Part shown: positions 26,092-34,089 of the stretch, one piece after another | Layout of the letters: the number at the start of each line of letters is the position of its first letter | Numbering within the stretch: position 1 is the stretch's first letter | Source of the DNA: a virus | Strand: one strand, 5' to 3' | DNA length: 61,923 nucleotides | Virus record (IMG/VR): IMGVR_UViG_3300048591_001211 | Location: 1-61,923 of that record | Position numbers and translations under genes: made by a program | Notes under the pieces: model-generated | The model's database searches: none | What the model saw: only the letters and a program-made list of their open reading frames with translations | Told to the model about the DNA's origin: nothing

Positions 26092-26678
26092 GCAGGACGT
26101 GGCAAGAAAACTCGGCGACGATCAACGGGCTCTGGCCGCAATGCCAGTGGACTGACGCGGAGATCGAGCTCTGGCGATCGGACCTTTCGGGTCTCGACCA
26201 GGACTTGCTCTTCGACGCCCTTCGGAATGTGAAGCGGTCGCGCGACTCGCTCTACCCGCAACTGCCGTGGGTGCTCGCCGCCTACCGCGAGTTGGACGCG
26301 GCCCGAAAGGCGATTGCGAAGCGGTCGAAGCTCGAGCCGGTCGAGAAGGTGAAGCTCGACATCGACGATCGGGAAGATGCCAAGCTGGCGAGCGAGTTCA
26401 CCTTCGCGATCGAACACGCGGAGCCGTGCGAGTTCGAGAACCTCAGGCACATGATCCTGGACAAGCTGCCGCGGTTGAAGTCTGTGACCGCGTTCCGGTT
26501 GATCCAGTACGCCCGCCGTCGGTTGCTGGGGCAGGAGCCTCGAGCCGGACGCGTTGACTCGGCCGGGTCTGTGACGCCACTCCTGGGCGGTGGTGCGAGT
26601 CCGGTCGAAAAACAGGCGGCCATGGAATCCATGCGCCAGCACGCGGCGTCGAGACGGGGAACGGAGGCCGCGGCATGA
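26088..26678 (+). CDS. Hypothetical phage protein, replication region
   Basis: This 196-residue helical protein starts at an ATGA overlap with GGAGGG upstream. It contains QCQWTDAEIELWRSDLSGLD near the N-terminus, then YPQLPWVLAAYRELDAARKA. Its place after a DUF1376 initiator-like gene is where phages carry helicase loaders or zinc-finger accessory proteins, but no such motif (for example a Walker A) is present. Role unknown. Confidence 0.6.
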   Translation: MSRTWQENSATINGLWPQCQWTDAEIELWRSDLSGLDQDLLFDALRNVKRSRDSLYPQLPWVLAAYRELDAARKAIAKRSKLEPVEKVKLDIDDREDAKLASEFTFAIEHAEPCEFENLRHMILDKLPRLKSVTAFRLIQYARRRLLGQEPRAGRVDSAGSVTPLLGGGASPVEKQAAMESMRQHAASRRGTEAAA

Positions 26679-26965
26679 ACCAACCATCCTGCGAGACGTG
26701 CCTCTGGTACGCGCGATCGAAGCTCGGCAATTCGTGCCGTAGGCACCCTCCGGTGGTGGCGATCGGTGACAACCCGCGATGGCCGGAGGTGTTCGATGGC
26801 GAGGTGTGCGGAGAGTGGCGCGACAAGGACACGCACGAGACTTTCGACACGCTCCAGCCTTTGCAGCTCATCGCGGCCTTGAAGCATCGTGTGGCGGACT
26901 TGGAAAGCGGGTCTCGGCAACGCGCGCTTGTCGATCCGTTGGCTCAGTTTGGAAAGGGGACATGA
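26675..26965 (+). CDS. Small Cys-containing hypothetical protein
   Basis: This 96-residue protein contains CETCLWY, then C-x3-HPP and CGEW, so four to five Cys/His in a plausible zinc-binding arrangement in residues 6-50, followed by a helix (QLIAALKHRVADLES). It overlaps both neighbours by ATGA. No family name is certain. Confidence 0.6.
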   Translation: MNQPSCETCLWYARSKLGNSCRRHPPVVAIGDNPRWPEVFDGEVCGEWRDKDTHETFDTLQPLQLIAALKHRVADLESGSRQRALVDPLAQFGKGT

Positions 26966-27789
26966 TGGCTGTGGTACCTACATACGGTCGAGAGTCGAAG
27001 GCGTTCCTGGAAGCACTCGGTGTAACCGGGAAGCTGCGGACCCTCGACCTGCGGCTTCGCGTTGGCGAGTTCGTGACCATTCACACCACTCAGTTTGCGG
27101 ACGGAGATTCGCTCGATCGCGCGGCAAGGCTCATCGAGGAGCGTGAGTACCAGCTCTTCCGGTGGGTGCCGATCGAGCAGGAACTGCCACCGGTTGGTGC
27201 GGACGTCTGGTTTGTTGCTCAAGGGAGTCTGTACCGAGGGCGACGACTCGAATGCGAAGGCGTTTCAAAGTTCCAACCTTGGGGCTTCTTCATTTCTCCT
27301 GTAGAAGCGACGCACTGGGCGTACCCGCCAGCGGCCCCAAAGCCGGTCGAGCGTGCGACGAAGAAAGGTCACGAGGTTTCCCCGTGCCAGCCGCTGCCCG
27401 GTTTCATGCGGAAGGGCGTCGATGAAGTCACTCGCAAGATGGTGAGGGAGATCATCGACAATGCACGCCAGGATTTTTCCGTCGACTCCGCGGCATTCAA
27501 GGAACGCGACGCCGCGCCGGCGGCGAAAGCGGAGCCCGGGCAAGTGTTCACGGACGAGTTCCTCGACGCGTGCGAACACGAGTTGTGCTGGTCGTACGAA
27601 GAGAAGTGGGGCCGATGGGTTGCAAATAGCAAAACCGGATCGGCGTTTGTGGTCTCACTGATTGACGGCGTTTACAAGGCCGGCCGCGTTCGCGACGACG
27701 ATTGGTTCGAAGAATGCGTATCGCTCCAGGACGCGAAGGCCAGGTGCTGGGAAGTGGAACACGGCGAACGGAAATGGGGTGACGCGTGA
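26962..27789 (+). CDS. Hypothetical protein with DUF551-like domain
   Basis: This 275-residue protein has a DUF551-type segment near residues 65-115: WVPIEQELPPVGADVWFV, then THWAYPP. DUF551 is a short domain common in phage proteins and of unknown function. The C-terminal half has acidic, aromatic repeats of unknown fold (ELCWSYEEKWGRWVAN). Two adjacent ATGs (26962, 26965) are possible starts with AAAGGGG upstream. Confidence 0.6.
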   Translation: MMAVVPTYGRESKAFLEALGVTGKLRTLDLRLRVGEFVTIHTTQFADGDSLDRAARLIEEREYQLFRWVPIEQELPPVGADVWFVAQGSLYRGRRLECEGVSKFQPWGFFISPVEATHWAYPPAAPKPVERATKKGHEVSPCQPLPGFMRKGVDEVTRKMVREIIDNARQDFSVDSAAFKERDAAPAAKAEPGQVFTDEFLDACEHELCWSYEEKWGRWVANSKTGSAFVVSLIDGVYKAGRVRDDDWFEECVSLQDAKARCWEVEHGERKWGDA

Positions 27790-28223
27790 TGCTCACGTTC
27801 TTTGTTCCGGGCAAGCCGATCCCGCAGCCGCGGCCAAAAGTCACAATCAAAGGTGGATTCGGGTGCGCCTATGTTGAGCGGAAGCACCCAATCCATGCCT
27901 ACAGGCGACGCGTTGCCGACGCTGCAAAGGCCGCTGGGCTACGGCCCGACGTCACGCCGCTCGAGGTACGCATCATCATCATGTTCGTGCGTCCAAAGTC
28001 GCACCTAGGCGCGCGGGGACAGGTGCGCAAGGGAAAGCCGGTCGTGCCTCCGGACGACGTTGACAACTTCGCGAAGGCGATCCTCGACGCGATGCAGAAG
28101 GACGAACACGACAACCCGATCATGGGGAACGACAGCCGCGTTGCGGCCCTTCGGATTCGCAAGCGGTATAGCGACCGGGCCGGGACGATCATCGAGGTTT
28201 CCGAGATGAAAGAGGTGGCGTGA
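27789..28223 (+). CDS. rusA: RusA-type Holliday junction resolvase
   Basis: This 144-residue protein shows the RusA pattern: FFVPGKPIPQPRPKVT near the start, a middle hydrophobic strand IIIMFVRPKSH, then PPDDVDNFAKAILDAM with the catalytic Asp residues, and a final NDSRVAALRIRKRY. RusA homodimers cut four-way junctions in phage replication and recombination. A GTG one codon upstream (27786) could also start. It overlaps its neighbours by 1-4 bp, in keeping with the operon. Confidence 0.85.
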   Translation: MLTFFVPGKPIPQPRPKVTIKGGFGCAYVERKHPIHAYRRRVADAAKAAGLRPDVTPLEVRIIIMFVRPKSHLGARGQVRKGKPVVPPDDVDNFAKAILDAMQKDEHDNPIMGNDSRVAALRIRKRYSDRAGTIIEVSEMKEVA

Positions 28224-28399
28224 TGTGGTCCGCCGTGTGGATAGCGTTGCTGCTCTTTGTGTTCTGGTGGGCGGGCGCGATCGTCGGCTACTGGGCTGGC
28301 GTGCGGCGAACGTGGCAGGAGGTAAATCGCATCTGCGCCGAGAGCGGGTACGCGGCGGTGGTACGCAAGGTGGACGCGAGGAAGGGAGCCGGCTCATGA
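28223..28399 (+). CDS. Small single-pass membrane protein
   Basis: The frame ATG at 28223 to TGA at 28397-28399 encodes 58 residues: MWSAVWIALLLFVFWWAGA forms a clear N-terminal membrane helix, followed by a basic/amphipathic tail (RRTWQEVNRICAESGY). It is coupled at both ends by TGATG/ATGA overlaps. Size and topology would suit a holin or spanin-like protein, but identity is not established. Confidence 0.6.
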   Translation: MWSAVWIALLLFVFWWAGAIVGYWAGVRRTWQEVNRICAESGYAAVVRKVDARKGAGS

Positions 28400-28674
28400 A
28401 CCGTCGCGAGGTGCTCGCAAAGGCAAGCGGCGTACTTGCGTCGTGTGGCGTGACGGGGAGTGTGTCGATCGCGGAGGAAGAGCCGGCGCCGCTCCTCGCG
28501 GTGATCCGCACCGACAAGTTCCTTGACGGATGGCAACAAGAGGCGATTCATCACGGCTGGAACCGCCTGCGAGAAATGCAGCCGGGATTGCCGCCAGCCG
28601 TGCTGCTACCGCCCGGCCACGACTTGTCGTTCGTGCGCATCGACCCAGCAACCGGGAAGGTGATCGAGCAATGA
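28396..28674 (+). CDS. Exported small hypothetical protein (Tat-like signal)
   Basis: This 92-residue protein starts MNRREVLAKASGVLASCGVT, a twin-arginine-like (NRREVL) signal with a hydrophobic stretch and a Cys that could be a lipobox (LASCG). The mature part is 65 residues with no known domain (GWQQEAIHHGWNRLREM). Overlaps both neighbours by ATGA. Confidence 0.55.
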   Translation: MNRREVLAKASGVLASCGVTGSVSIAEEEPAPLLAVIRTDKFLDGWQQEAIHHGWNRLREMQPGLPPAVLLPPGHDLSFVRIDPATGKVIEQ

Positions 28675-29009
28675 GCAAGTTCGACAAGCTCGCGATGGCA
28701 CTGGCCCGCGCGGCCGGCGACCAAAAGCTGGCCGACCTGCGTGAGCGGAGCACGGGCAATGTGGCACTGCCGCTGGTCACCCTCCTGCACCTGGTCCAGT
28801 TCGCGAGGATCGGAATCCTCCACGCATCGGAAAAGGCGTGGCCCGAGACGAAGGCCCAGTGTCGCGCGGGCCGGCGGAAGCTGACACAAGAGCTGGCGGA
28901 CAGGCTTGGGAAGGAGCTCCCGGAGGTCATCCAGGCGGTCGCGACGTTCACAGCGAACCTGGCGGATGACGTCGACGACTTCCGGCAACGGATGAAGGGG
29001 GATCTATGA
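28671..29009 (+). CDS. Hypothetical phage protein
   Basis: This 112-residue, mostly helical protein (FDKLAMALARAAGDQKLADL; EVIQAVATFTANLADDVDDF) lies in the coupled operon between the Tat-like protein and the next small gene. No domain is recognised. Confidence 0.55.
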   Translation: MSKFDKLAMALARAAGDQKLADLRERSTGNVALPLVTLLHLVQFARIGILHASEKAWPETKAQCRAGRRKLTQELADRLGKELPEVIQAVATFTANLADDVDDFRQRMKGDL

Positions 29010-29299
29010 GCGATCCGGCCGCCGTCACCGCTTGGCTTTCGCCAGAGCAGGAGGAACAGCTGAGGCGAGCGTGGGAGCGAATCCACGTTGGGCCTGCTCC
29101 GGAAGGACGAATAGAAATCCTCCCTCCGTTCTCCATCACAAGACTCTCAGAAGTGAGTGACGTTTCACCGCATTTCTCCGGCAGGGACGCCGACTTGGGG
29201 AGCGATCCCCGGCGGCAACGTCCATCGACTGCGGCATCACCGGAGGATGCGAGTGCGACGGATCACCATCTCGATCGAGGAAGAGCGGCGGTTCATTGA
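29006..29299 (+). CDS. Short hypothetical protein
   Basis: The frame gives 97 residues, starting at an ATGA overlap. The first 45 residues look genuine (WLSPEQEEQLRRAWERIHVG), the rest is low complexity and overlaps the next gene. The real end may be as given, but the frame quality falls in the second half. Confidence 0.45.
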   Translation: MSDPAAVTAWLSPEQEEQLRRAWERIHVGPAPEGRIEILPPFSITRLSEVSDVSPHFSGRDADLGSDPRRQRPSTAASPEDASATDHHLDRGRAAVH

Positions 29300-29588
29300 G
29301 TTGTGGACTGGCGGGGTTGCCGTGATGGCAATCTGCGTCGAGTTAGGGCTGACGGAATGGGCCGCGCAGCAGATACGCAAGCGTCTCCGCCTCACGCCGC
29401 GGAAGCCGTCGGATCGCGCGGCCCAGGAACCGCTCGGACGTGATCCGACGCCGACCGAGATACGGGCCGCCACCCGCGCGCTTCGGGAAAGGCACCTTGC
29501 CAGACGGCGTGCCGAACAGGTTCAGAACTATCGGCGGGACGAGGAAGTTGGGGGCCGTCACTACCCCGATTCAGTGTTCGGCGAGTGA
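29253..29588 (+). CDS. Helix-turn-helix protein
   Basis: From a GTG at 29253 (GGAGG 6 nt upstream) this frame gives 111 residues with a helix-turn-helix-like segment: EEERRFIELWTGGVAVMAIC, then VELGLTEWAAQQIRKRL. The remainder is basic (RRKAEQ-like helix: RERHLARRRAEQVQNYRRDE). It may be a late-gene regulator or a DNA-binding accessory. An ATG at 29157 is an alternative start. Confidence 0.5.
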   Translation: MRRITISIEEERRFIELWTGGVAVMAICVELGLTEWAAQQIRKRLRLTPRKPSDRAAQEPLGRDPTPTEIRAATRALRERHLARRRAEQVQNYRRDEEVGGRHYPDSVFGE

Positions 29589-29650
29589 GCGACGGAGTGC
29601 TGGGCGCGTCGATAGGCTCCGAAGAATGCCCGGCACGCGAGGGATTTCAC

Positions 29651-30049
29651 ATGAGCGACGTCTCCACAACCATCGTCACGATCCCCGAGGCCGGGTTTCT
29701 CACGCCGGGCGACATCTACGACAAGGGCTGGGCTTTCGTCCAGAACGCCAGGCAGGTGTCCGCTAAAGGTCTCACGTGGTCAGAGTTCGGTGAGCTTTCG
29801 TCCTCGCTGATGAAGCTTGCGACGAAGTTTCTTGACACCGTCGCTCGCATGGACGGCGCCGAGAAGAAGCGGGCCGTCCTCGAGCTCGTCGGCCGGCTCT
29901 TCGACACGATCGCCGACAAGTGCATCCCGCTCGTCGTCTACCCGTTCTGGCTGTTTGTCCGGCCGGCCGTGCGTGCGCTCGTGATCGCGTCGGCCGCGGG
30001 AACCATGGAGCAGATCCTCGAGCTCGTCAGAAAGGAGCCCGCCGCATGA
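29651..30049 (+). CDS. Membrane-spanning hypothetical protein
   Basis: This 132-residue protein has a helical N-terminal two-thirds (GLTWSEFGELSSSLMKLATK) and one hydrophobic segment near residues 90-118 (CIPLVVYPFWLFVRPAV). GAGGG lies 8 nt upstream of the ATG. It directly precedes an exported papain-like-fold protein. A holin function is possible from position, not from sequence. Confidence 0.55.
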   Translation: MSDVSTTIVTIPEAGFLTPGDIYDKGWAFVQNARQVSAKGLTWSEFGELSSSLMKLATKFLDTVARMDGAEKKRAVLELVGRLFDTIADKCIPLVVYPFWLFVRPAVRALVIASAAGTMEQILELVRKEPAA

Positions 30050-30621
30050 TCCGCGTCTGCATCATCGCCCTGGTTGCCCTCTGCTGCATCGGCGCTGGCT
30101 ACGCCCAGCAGACCGAGCCGCGCGACCCGCGGCTGGCGATGGACCTTCCCAAGGACTTGCGGGCATGGTTCCGCAACCCGGACGGCTCGTGCGTTCAGTG
30201 CTCGATCGGCATGTGCGGCGTCGATCAGAACATCCCATCCGCGGCGACTCTCCTCTGGGATACCGAGTACGGACCCGCGGAGCGTGGTGGGTCGTGGCCT
30301 TCACGCGTCGCCGAGTACTCCCGCCGGCGAGGCATTCGCATCTACAACGTGACGGGCACGCCCACGTGGGACTGGATGAAGTGGTCCGCCGCCACCGGTC
30401 GGCCGTGTGCGATCGGTGCCGGGACCGCTCACTTCCAGACCCTTGCAGGATACGACCCGGCCGCCGGCCGCTGGTACGTCTGCAACAACAACTCGACCAG
30501 CCGCATCGACGAGTACGACGAAGCGGCATTTCGGCGGCTCCATCTCGCGAGCGGCCAGTGGTGCGTGATTCTCGACTACCCACCCCACCCCGAGCGGCCG
30601 TCGTATCGCCAGTGGTGGTAA
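30046..30621 (+). CDS. Exported C39/papain-like fold protein
   Basis: This 191-residue protein has a Sec signal peptide (MIRVCIIALVALCCIGAGYA, cut before QQTEP). The mature part contains a Cys-rich segment C-V-Q-C-S-I-G-M-C-G near residue 48, a later GTAHFQTLAGYD and WYVCNNNS. A Cys, His and Asn in this order and spacing fit the papain-like/C39 catalytic triad. It could be a peptidase or, in this phage context, a cell-wall amidase. The catalytic assignment is inference. Confidence 0.6.
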   Translation: MIRVCIIALVALCCIGAGYAQQTEPRDPRLAMDLPKDLRAWFRNPDGSCVQCSIGMCGVDQNIPSAATLLWDTEYGPAERGGSWPSRVAEYSRRRGIRIYNVTGTPTWDWMKWSAATGRPCAIGAGTAHFQTLAGYDPAAGRWYVCNNNSTSRIDEYDEAAFRRLHLASGQWCVILDYPPHPERPSYRQWW

Positions 30622-30637
30622 CTCAAGGAGTGCAACG

Positions 30638-31567
30638 ATGATCTGGCCCAGGGTTGTGATTGTGGGGATGATCGCCGCGATGTTGGCGGCTACCGGGCGC
30701 TGCGAAGAGCCCGCCGATGTTGATGTTGCGGAGGTGCTCCGCCTTGGCGACACCGTGCAGCACGTCGATGGAATCCGACAAAACTCGGACGATCTCTTCG
30801 TCGAGGCCATGTCGACTCCCGATGACGACTCCGGGAAGTGGTTCGTTTCAGTCCTCACGATGCAGGCCTGCGCTCCATGTGAGCGGCTCAAGGCCGACTG
30901 GAAGACGAGCCAGCACCTTCTCGCTCTCGCGGACCCCGACAACCCCAAGCGGTCGTGGGCTCACTACCAGGTCTACCCGCGCGAAGATAAGAGCCAGGCC
31001 TTCCGGTTCGAGGGGATCAAGGTCACGAGCTATCCGACCGTGATCGTCCAGCCGCCCAGGAACGGGAAGTACGGCGACCCGAAGACCGTGGTTTACCAGG
31101 GTGGATACGGTGGCGATCCCGAGAAGCTGGCTCGGCAGATCACGGACGCTGTGCGCCGATACGTCTCGCGCGTGGAGTCGGCACCGGACCCGGCTTCGAC
31201 CGCCTTTAAGGGCTACGACCCACCGTGGTCTCCGCCTCCGAAGGTCGATGACGCTGTTCCCGTGGGACCGGTGGTTTTTCCCGACGGCCTGCCGCTGATT
31301 CCACCCCCGTCGCCAATGGCGGGAGTAGCGGGCCTCTCGACGGTGGTGCTGGTCTTGCTCTCGGTGATCGCGACGCTCGCGGTGGTGTTTGTGCTACCGG
31401 CAGGGTTGAGGGCTCTGCAAGCCGGGCGGGAACGTCGGGACCAAGCGAGGCAAGCAGCTCGAGCACGGGACCAAGCATTGGCGCAGCTCCTGAGCCGGCT
31501 GGAGAACGGAAACGTTTCGACGGCCACAGGCTCAGAAACCTCGGCCAAGGTATCGCCAGCGGCCTGA
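30638..31567 (+). CDS. Exported thioredoxin-like protein with membrane anchor
   Basis: This 309-residue protein has a signal peptide (VVIVGMIAAMLAATGRC), then a thioredoxin-like domain with active site QACAPCERLK (CxxC, near residue 77-80) and a cis-Pro-like SYPTVIV near residue 130. A Pro-rich linker leads to a membrane helix (STVVLVLLSVIATLAVVFVL) and a charged cytoplasmic tail. It would face the periplasm. An exported thioredoxin in a phage is unusual; it may reduce or oxidise disulfides of Cys-rich tail or host proteins. Confidence 0.7.
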   Translation: MIWPRVVIVGMIAAMLAATGRCEEPADVDVAEVLRLGDTVQHVDGIRQNSDDLFVEAMSTPDDDSGKWFVSVLTMQACAPCERLKADWKTSQHLLALADPDNPKRSWAHYQVYPREDKSQAFRFEGIKVTSYPTVIVQPPRNGKYGDPKTVVYQGGYGGDPEKLARQITDAVRRYVSRVESAPDPASTAFKGYDPPWSPPPKVDDAVPVGPVVFPDGLPLIPPPSPMAGVAGLSTVVLVLLSVIATLAVVFVLPAGLRALQAGRERRDQARQAARARDQALAQLLSRLENGNVSTATGSETSAKVSPAA

Positions 31568-31680
31568 GCGCCATTTGGTGGCTTTTCATCGGAGGCCCTC
31601 TCTTGATCGTCACGCTGATCATCATCGGGCTCGTCGTGTGGATCGTCCGCAACATCGTGATGATGTGCAGGGGAGGTTGA
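31564..31680 (+). CDS. Tiny membrane protein, possible CTG start
   Basis: A 38-residue frame (SAIWWLFIGGPLLIVTLII, then GLVVWIVRNIVMMCRGG) forms one strong membrane helix. No ATG, GTG or TTG lies upstream in frame before the preceding gene body; a CTG at 31564 overlaps the previous stop (CTGA), mimicking the ATGA coupling used throughout. Start use is not proved. Confidence 0.35.
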   Translation: MSAIWWLFIGGPLLIVTLIIIGLVVWIVRNIVMMCRGG

Positions 31681-31681
31681 C

Positions 31682-31861
31682 GTGCCCTCGATGGTCGCCT
31701 ACCTGAGCGATGTGGCTAGGGCCGCTGCGGTCACGTGCTGCGTCGTATGCCTTGCGACATCGTGCGACCGCAGGGAGCCGACTCCAGCCGTTGATGCTCT
31801 GCCGCTCGAGGCGCCTGCCGACGATCCAACCCATTCCGTGCTCGTTCGCGAGGGGGACTGA
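31682..31861 (+). CDS. Small lipoprotein
   Basis: From a GTG at 31682 (GGGAGG 7 nt upstream; ATG at 31691 is an alternative) the frame gives 59 residues with VTCCVVCLATSC, a short hydrophobic stretch ending in a lipobox (LATSC), and a Pro/Asp/Glu-rich mature tail. Together with nearby small membrane proteins it could be an outer-membrane spanin. Stop overlaps the next ATG. Confidence 0.5.
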   Translation: MPSMVAYLSDVARAAAVTCCVVCLATSCDRREPTPAVDALPLEAPADDPTHSVLVREGD

Positions 31862-32157
31862 TGCCAGCCGCCGACTTCTCCCCGGGCCGGCAGGACGTGG
31901 TCTACCGAACCGGCGACACTCGCACGGTCGAGGTCGATTGGCCGCTTGACCTCACCGGCAGGACGCCGGTGTGCGTGCTCCTGAGCACCGTCACAGGCGA
32001 GTTGATCGACACGCTGACGTCTCAGGTGACAGACGCGTCGGCCGGCAAGATCAACGTGACGTTCCCCGCGACGCTCGTGGTCGGCACGTACGTCTGGGCT
32101 ATGCGGCTCGATGACGATACGACCGGCATCCGCGGCTACGTGGAGGTGACGCCGTGA
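31861..32157 (+). CDS. Tail/baseplate-associated beta protein
   Basis: The 98-residue protein (YRTGDTRTVEVDWPLDLTGR, then GKINVTFPATLVVGTYVWAM) matches the small immunoglobulin-like pattern seen at the start of phage baseplate upper proteins and tail-fibre-linked proteins. It lies directly before collagen-like and tail-fibre genes, overlapping the next by ATGA. Confidence 0.6.
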   Translation: MPAADFSPGRQDVVYRTGDTRTVEVDWPLDLTGRTPVCVLLSTVTGELIDTLTSQVTDASAGKINVTFPATLVVGTYVWAMRLDDDTTGIRGYVEVTP

Positions 32158-32384
32158 GCACGTCCATCACCGATCTCCACATCGCGACGGTGGTTCCGAA
32201 GGTCACGGCGCCGAAGGTGACGCCCTCGCTGTCGGCCCCAAAGATCACGCCCACCACGGCGGGTATCGGCATCGAAGGCCCGAAGGGCGACCAGGGCGAG
32301 CCAGCCATCTCATCGCTCACGGTTTCCGGTGGCCTCGTGTCGCCGCTGGTGCTCGAGCTCGTCAGCCAAGTCGGGGAGTCCTGA
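32154..32384 (+). CDS. Small protein with collagen-like segment
   Basis: The 76-residue protein has VPKVTAPKVTPSLSAPKITP repeats followed by GIEGPKGDQGEP, a short collagen-like Gly-x-y run typical of phage tail fibres. It probably belongs to the fibre or its assembly. Overlaps the preceding gene by ATGA. Confidence 0.6.
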   Translation: MSTSITDLHIATVVPKVTAPKVTPSLSAPKITPTTAGIGIEGPKGDQGEPAISSLTVSGGLVSPLVLELVSQVGES

Positions 32385-32387
32385 TCC

Positions 32388-33452
32388 ATGCCAACGCCGA
32401 CCACATTCACGACGCGCGTCACGTTCGACCACGTGCGAAACACCGCGGCAGGGTTCACTGCTGACAACCCGGTGCTCGGGTACGGTGTGATCGCGATCGA
32501 GGGCGACGAGGAATCGACGGTCTTCCGTGTCAAGATCGGCGACGGCGTGACGGCGTGGAATGACATGCCATACGCCGGCGGCGACGGCCCTATCGCGATT
32601 GAGGACATCGAAGGGCTCGCGGATGAACTCGCGGCGCTGGCCCCGATCGCCAACCCGACGTTCACGGGGACGGTTTCGGGCGTCACGAAGTCTATGGTGG
32701 GCCTCGGCAACGTCGACAACACGTCGGACGTGAACAAGCCCGTCTCAACCGCCCAGGCCACCGCAGACACGGCCGTCGCGACCGCGGCCGCTGCCGACGC
32801 AACCACGAAAGCAAACGCCGCCCTCGCGGCAGCGATTGATTACACCGACACTGGGCTCGCAACTCACACCCACGGCAACATCAACGCTGACGGCAAGTGG
32901 CAGCCGTTCCTTGATGAGATTCAGCCCGAGGCGGATTTCGTGATGGTGGTCGAGGGCGGTTCGGCCGATCTCAAGGCTCGGTCGTCGATTTCCGCGTCGC
33001 TTGTCGGCGGGCTTTCGACGGTCGCCACGACTGGCGACTACAACGATCTCGACAATCTTCCGTCGCTTTTCTCGGGTGACTACGGCGACCTCGCGAACGT
33101 GCCTTCTACGTTCTCGCCCGCGCCGAAAGTCGTTACCGCCCTCGGCACCATCTCTGGCACCGTGACACCAGACGCCAACGCCCGTGTGGATTACGACCTC
33201 ACGGCCTCCGGCAATATCACGCTCGCGAACCCGTCCGGCACGCCGGTGAACGGGCAGGTCATCTTGTTCCGCGTGACCCAAGGGAGCGGCGGCAGCAAGA
33301 CCGTCACGCTCGGCGGCAGCATCACGATCCCCTCGTCTGCGTCGAGCCCGCTGCCGTGGTCAACCGCCGAAGGCGCGTGCGATTACCTCGCGATCAAGTA
33401 TCACGCCGGTCGCAGCGAGTGGGATGTCGTTTCATTCGTGCCGGGGTACTGA
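32388..33452 (+). CDS. Phage tail fibre protein
   Basis: This 354-residue protein starts with a tail-fibre N-domain (NPVLGYGVIAIEGDEESTVF, then KIGDGVTAWNDMPY), the pattern found in many fibre and tropism-determinant proteins. GLGNVDNTSDVNKPVSTAQ, near residue 100, is a classic phage-fibre motif before a helical Ala-rich coil. The C-terminal beta-rich head (DLTASGNITLANPSGTPVNG) may contact the host. Likely role: host recognition. Confidence 0.8.
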   Translation: MPTPTTFTTRVTFDHVRNTAAGFTADNPVLGYGVIAIEGDEESTVFRVKIGDGVTAWNDMPYAGGDGPIAIEDIEGLADELAALAPIANPTFTGTVSGVTKSMVGLGNVDNTSDVNKPVSTAQATADTAVATAAAADATTKANAALAAAIDYTDTGLATHTHGNINADGKWQPFLDEIQPEADFVMVVEGGSADLKARSSISASLVGGLSTVATTGDYNDLDNLPSLFSGDYGDLANVPSTFSPAPKVVTALGTISGTVTPDANARVDYDLTASGNITLANPSGTPVNGQVILFRVTQGSGGSKTVTLGGSITIPSSASSPLPWSTAEGACDYLAIKYHAGRSEWDVVSFVPGY

Positions 33453-33455
33453 CAA

Positions 33456-34088
33456 ATGGCCACTCTCTACTTCAACGACGCGGAAGAGGACAGCGACGTA
33501 GCCACCCTAGAAAACTGGTGGGAGGACGCTGAATGCACAGTTCAGGCCGACGCGCTTCCGGGTGTCAATGATGACTGCATTTTCCTGGCGAGCGTCTATG
33601 TAAACAGCGGCGATCCGTTCGTGGTCGCGTCAGTTGACATGCAGGTCGAGTGGGGCGAGTTCGCCATCGACGCGACAGCTGGGCTTTTTTCGTTCAGCGG
33701 GGATGGCTGCGGTCCCGCGTTCGGCTTCACTATCAACGGCGACTGTGTGTTCAACGGCGAGGGTGGTGGTGCGTACGGAGCCATCATCAACGGCGACTGT
33801 GAGTTCAGTGGCGAGGGCGGCGTAAACTTCCACACCACCGTCAACGGCGACTGCGTGTTCAGCGGCGAGTTCACCAACAACGTAGGCACGATCAACGGCG
33901 ATTGCTATCTGCTGCATCCGACATCCGCGAATGGCAGCGTCGATCTAATCAACCCTACGTATAACACTGAGGGCTTCGTCAACGGTCGCGTCTTCCTTAT
34001 TCGTGGCTCGAACCTTTACGGCAAACCAACAGAGGGCTTCGTCGTCCCTCGCGGCATCAACGGCTCGTCGATCCTTGGAGTTATGTAG
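33456..34088 (+). CDS. Repeat-containing tail-associated protein
   Basis: This 210-residue protein contains four to five consecutive repeats of the form x-INGDCxFxGEGG (residues 90-155), suggesting a short beta-helix, flanked by unique N- and C-terminal parts. Regular Cys in each repeat could form a ladder of stacked cysteines. It lies between the tail fibre and a small conserved gene. Function likely structural in the fibre/tail tip; family unknown. Confidence 0.55.
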   Translation: MATLYFNDAEEDSDVATLENWWEDAECTVQADALPGVNDDCIFLASVYVNSGDPFVVASVDMQVEWGEFAIDATAGLFSFSGDGCGPAFGFTINGDCVFNGEGGGAYGAIINGDCEFSGEGGVNFHTTVNGDCVFSGEFTNNVGTINGDCYLLHPTSANGSVDLINPTYNTEGFVNGRVFLIRGSNLYGKPTEGFVVPRGINGSSILGVM

Positions 34089-34089
34089 C

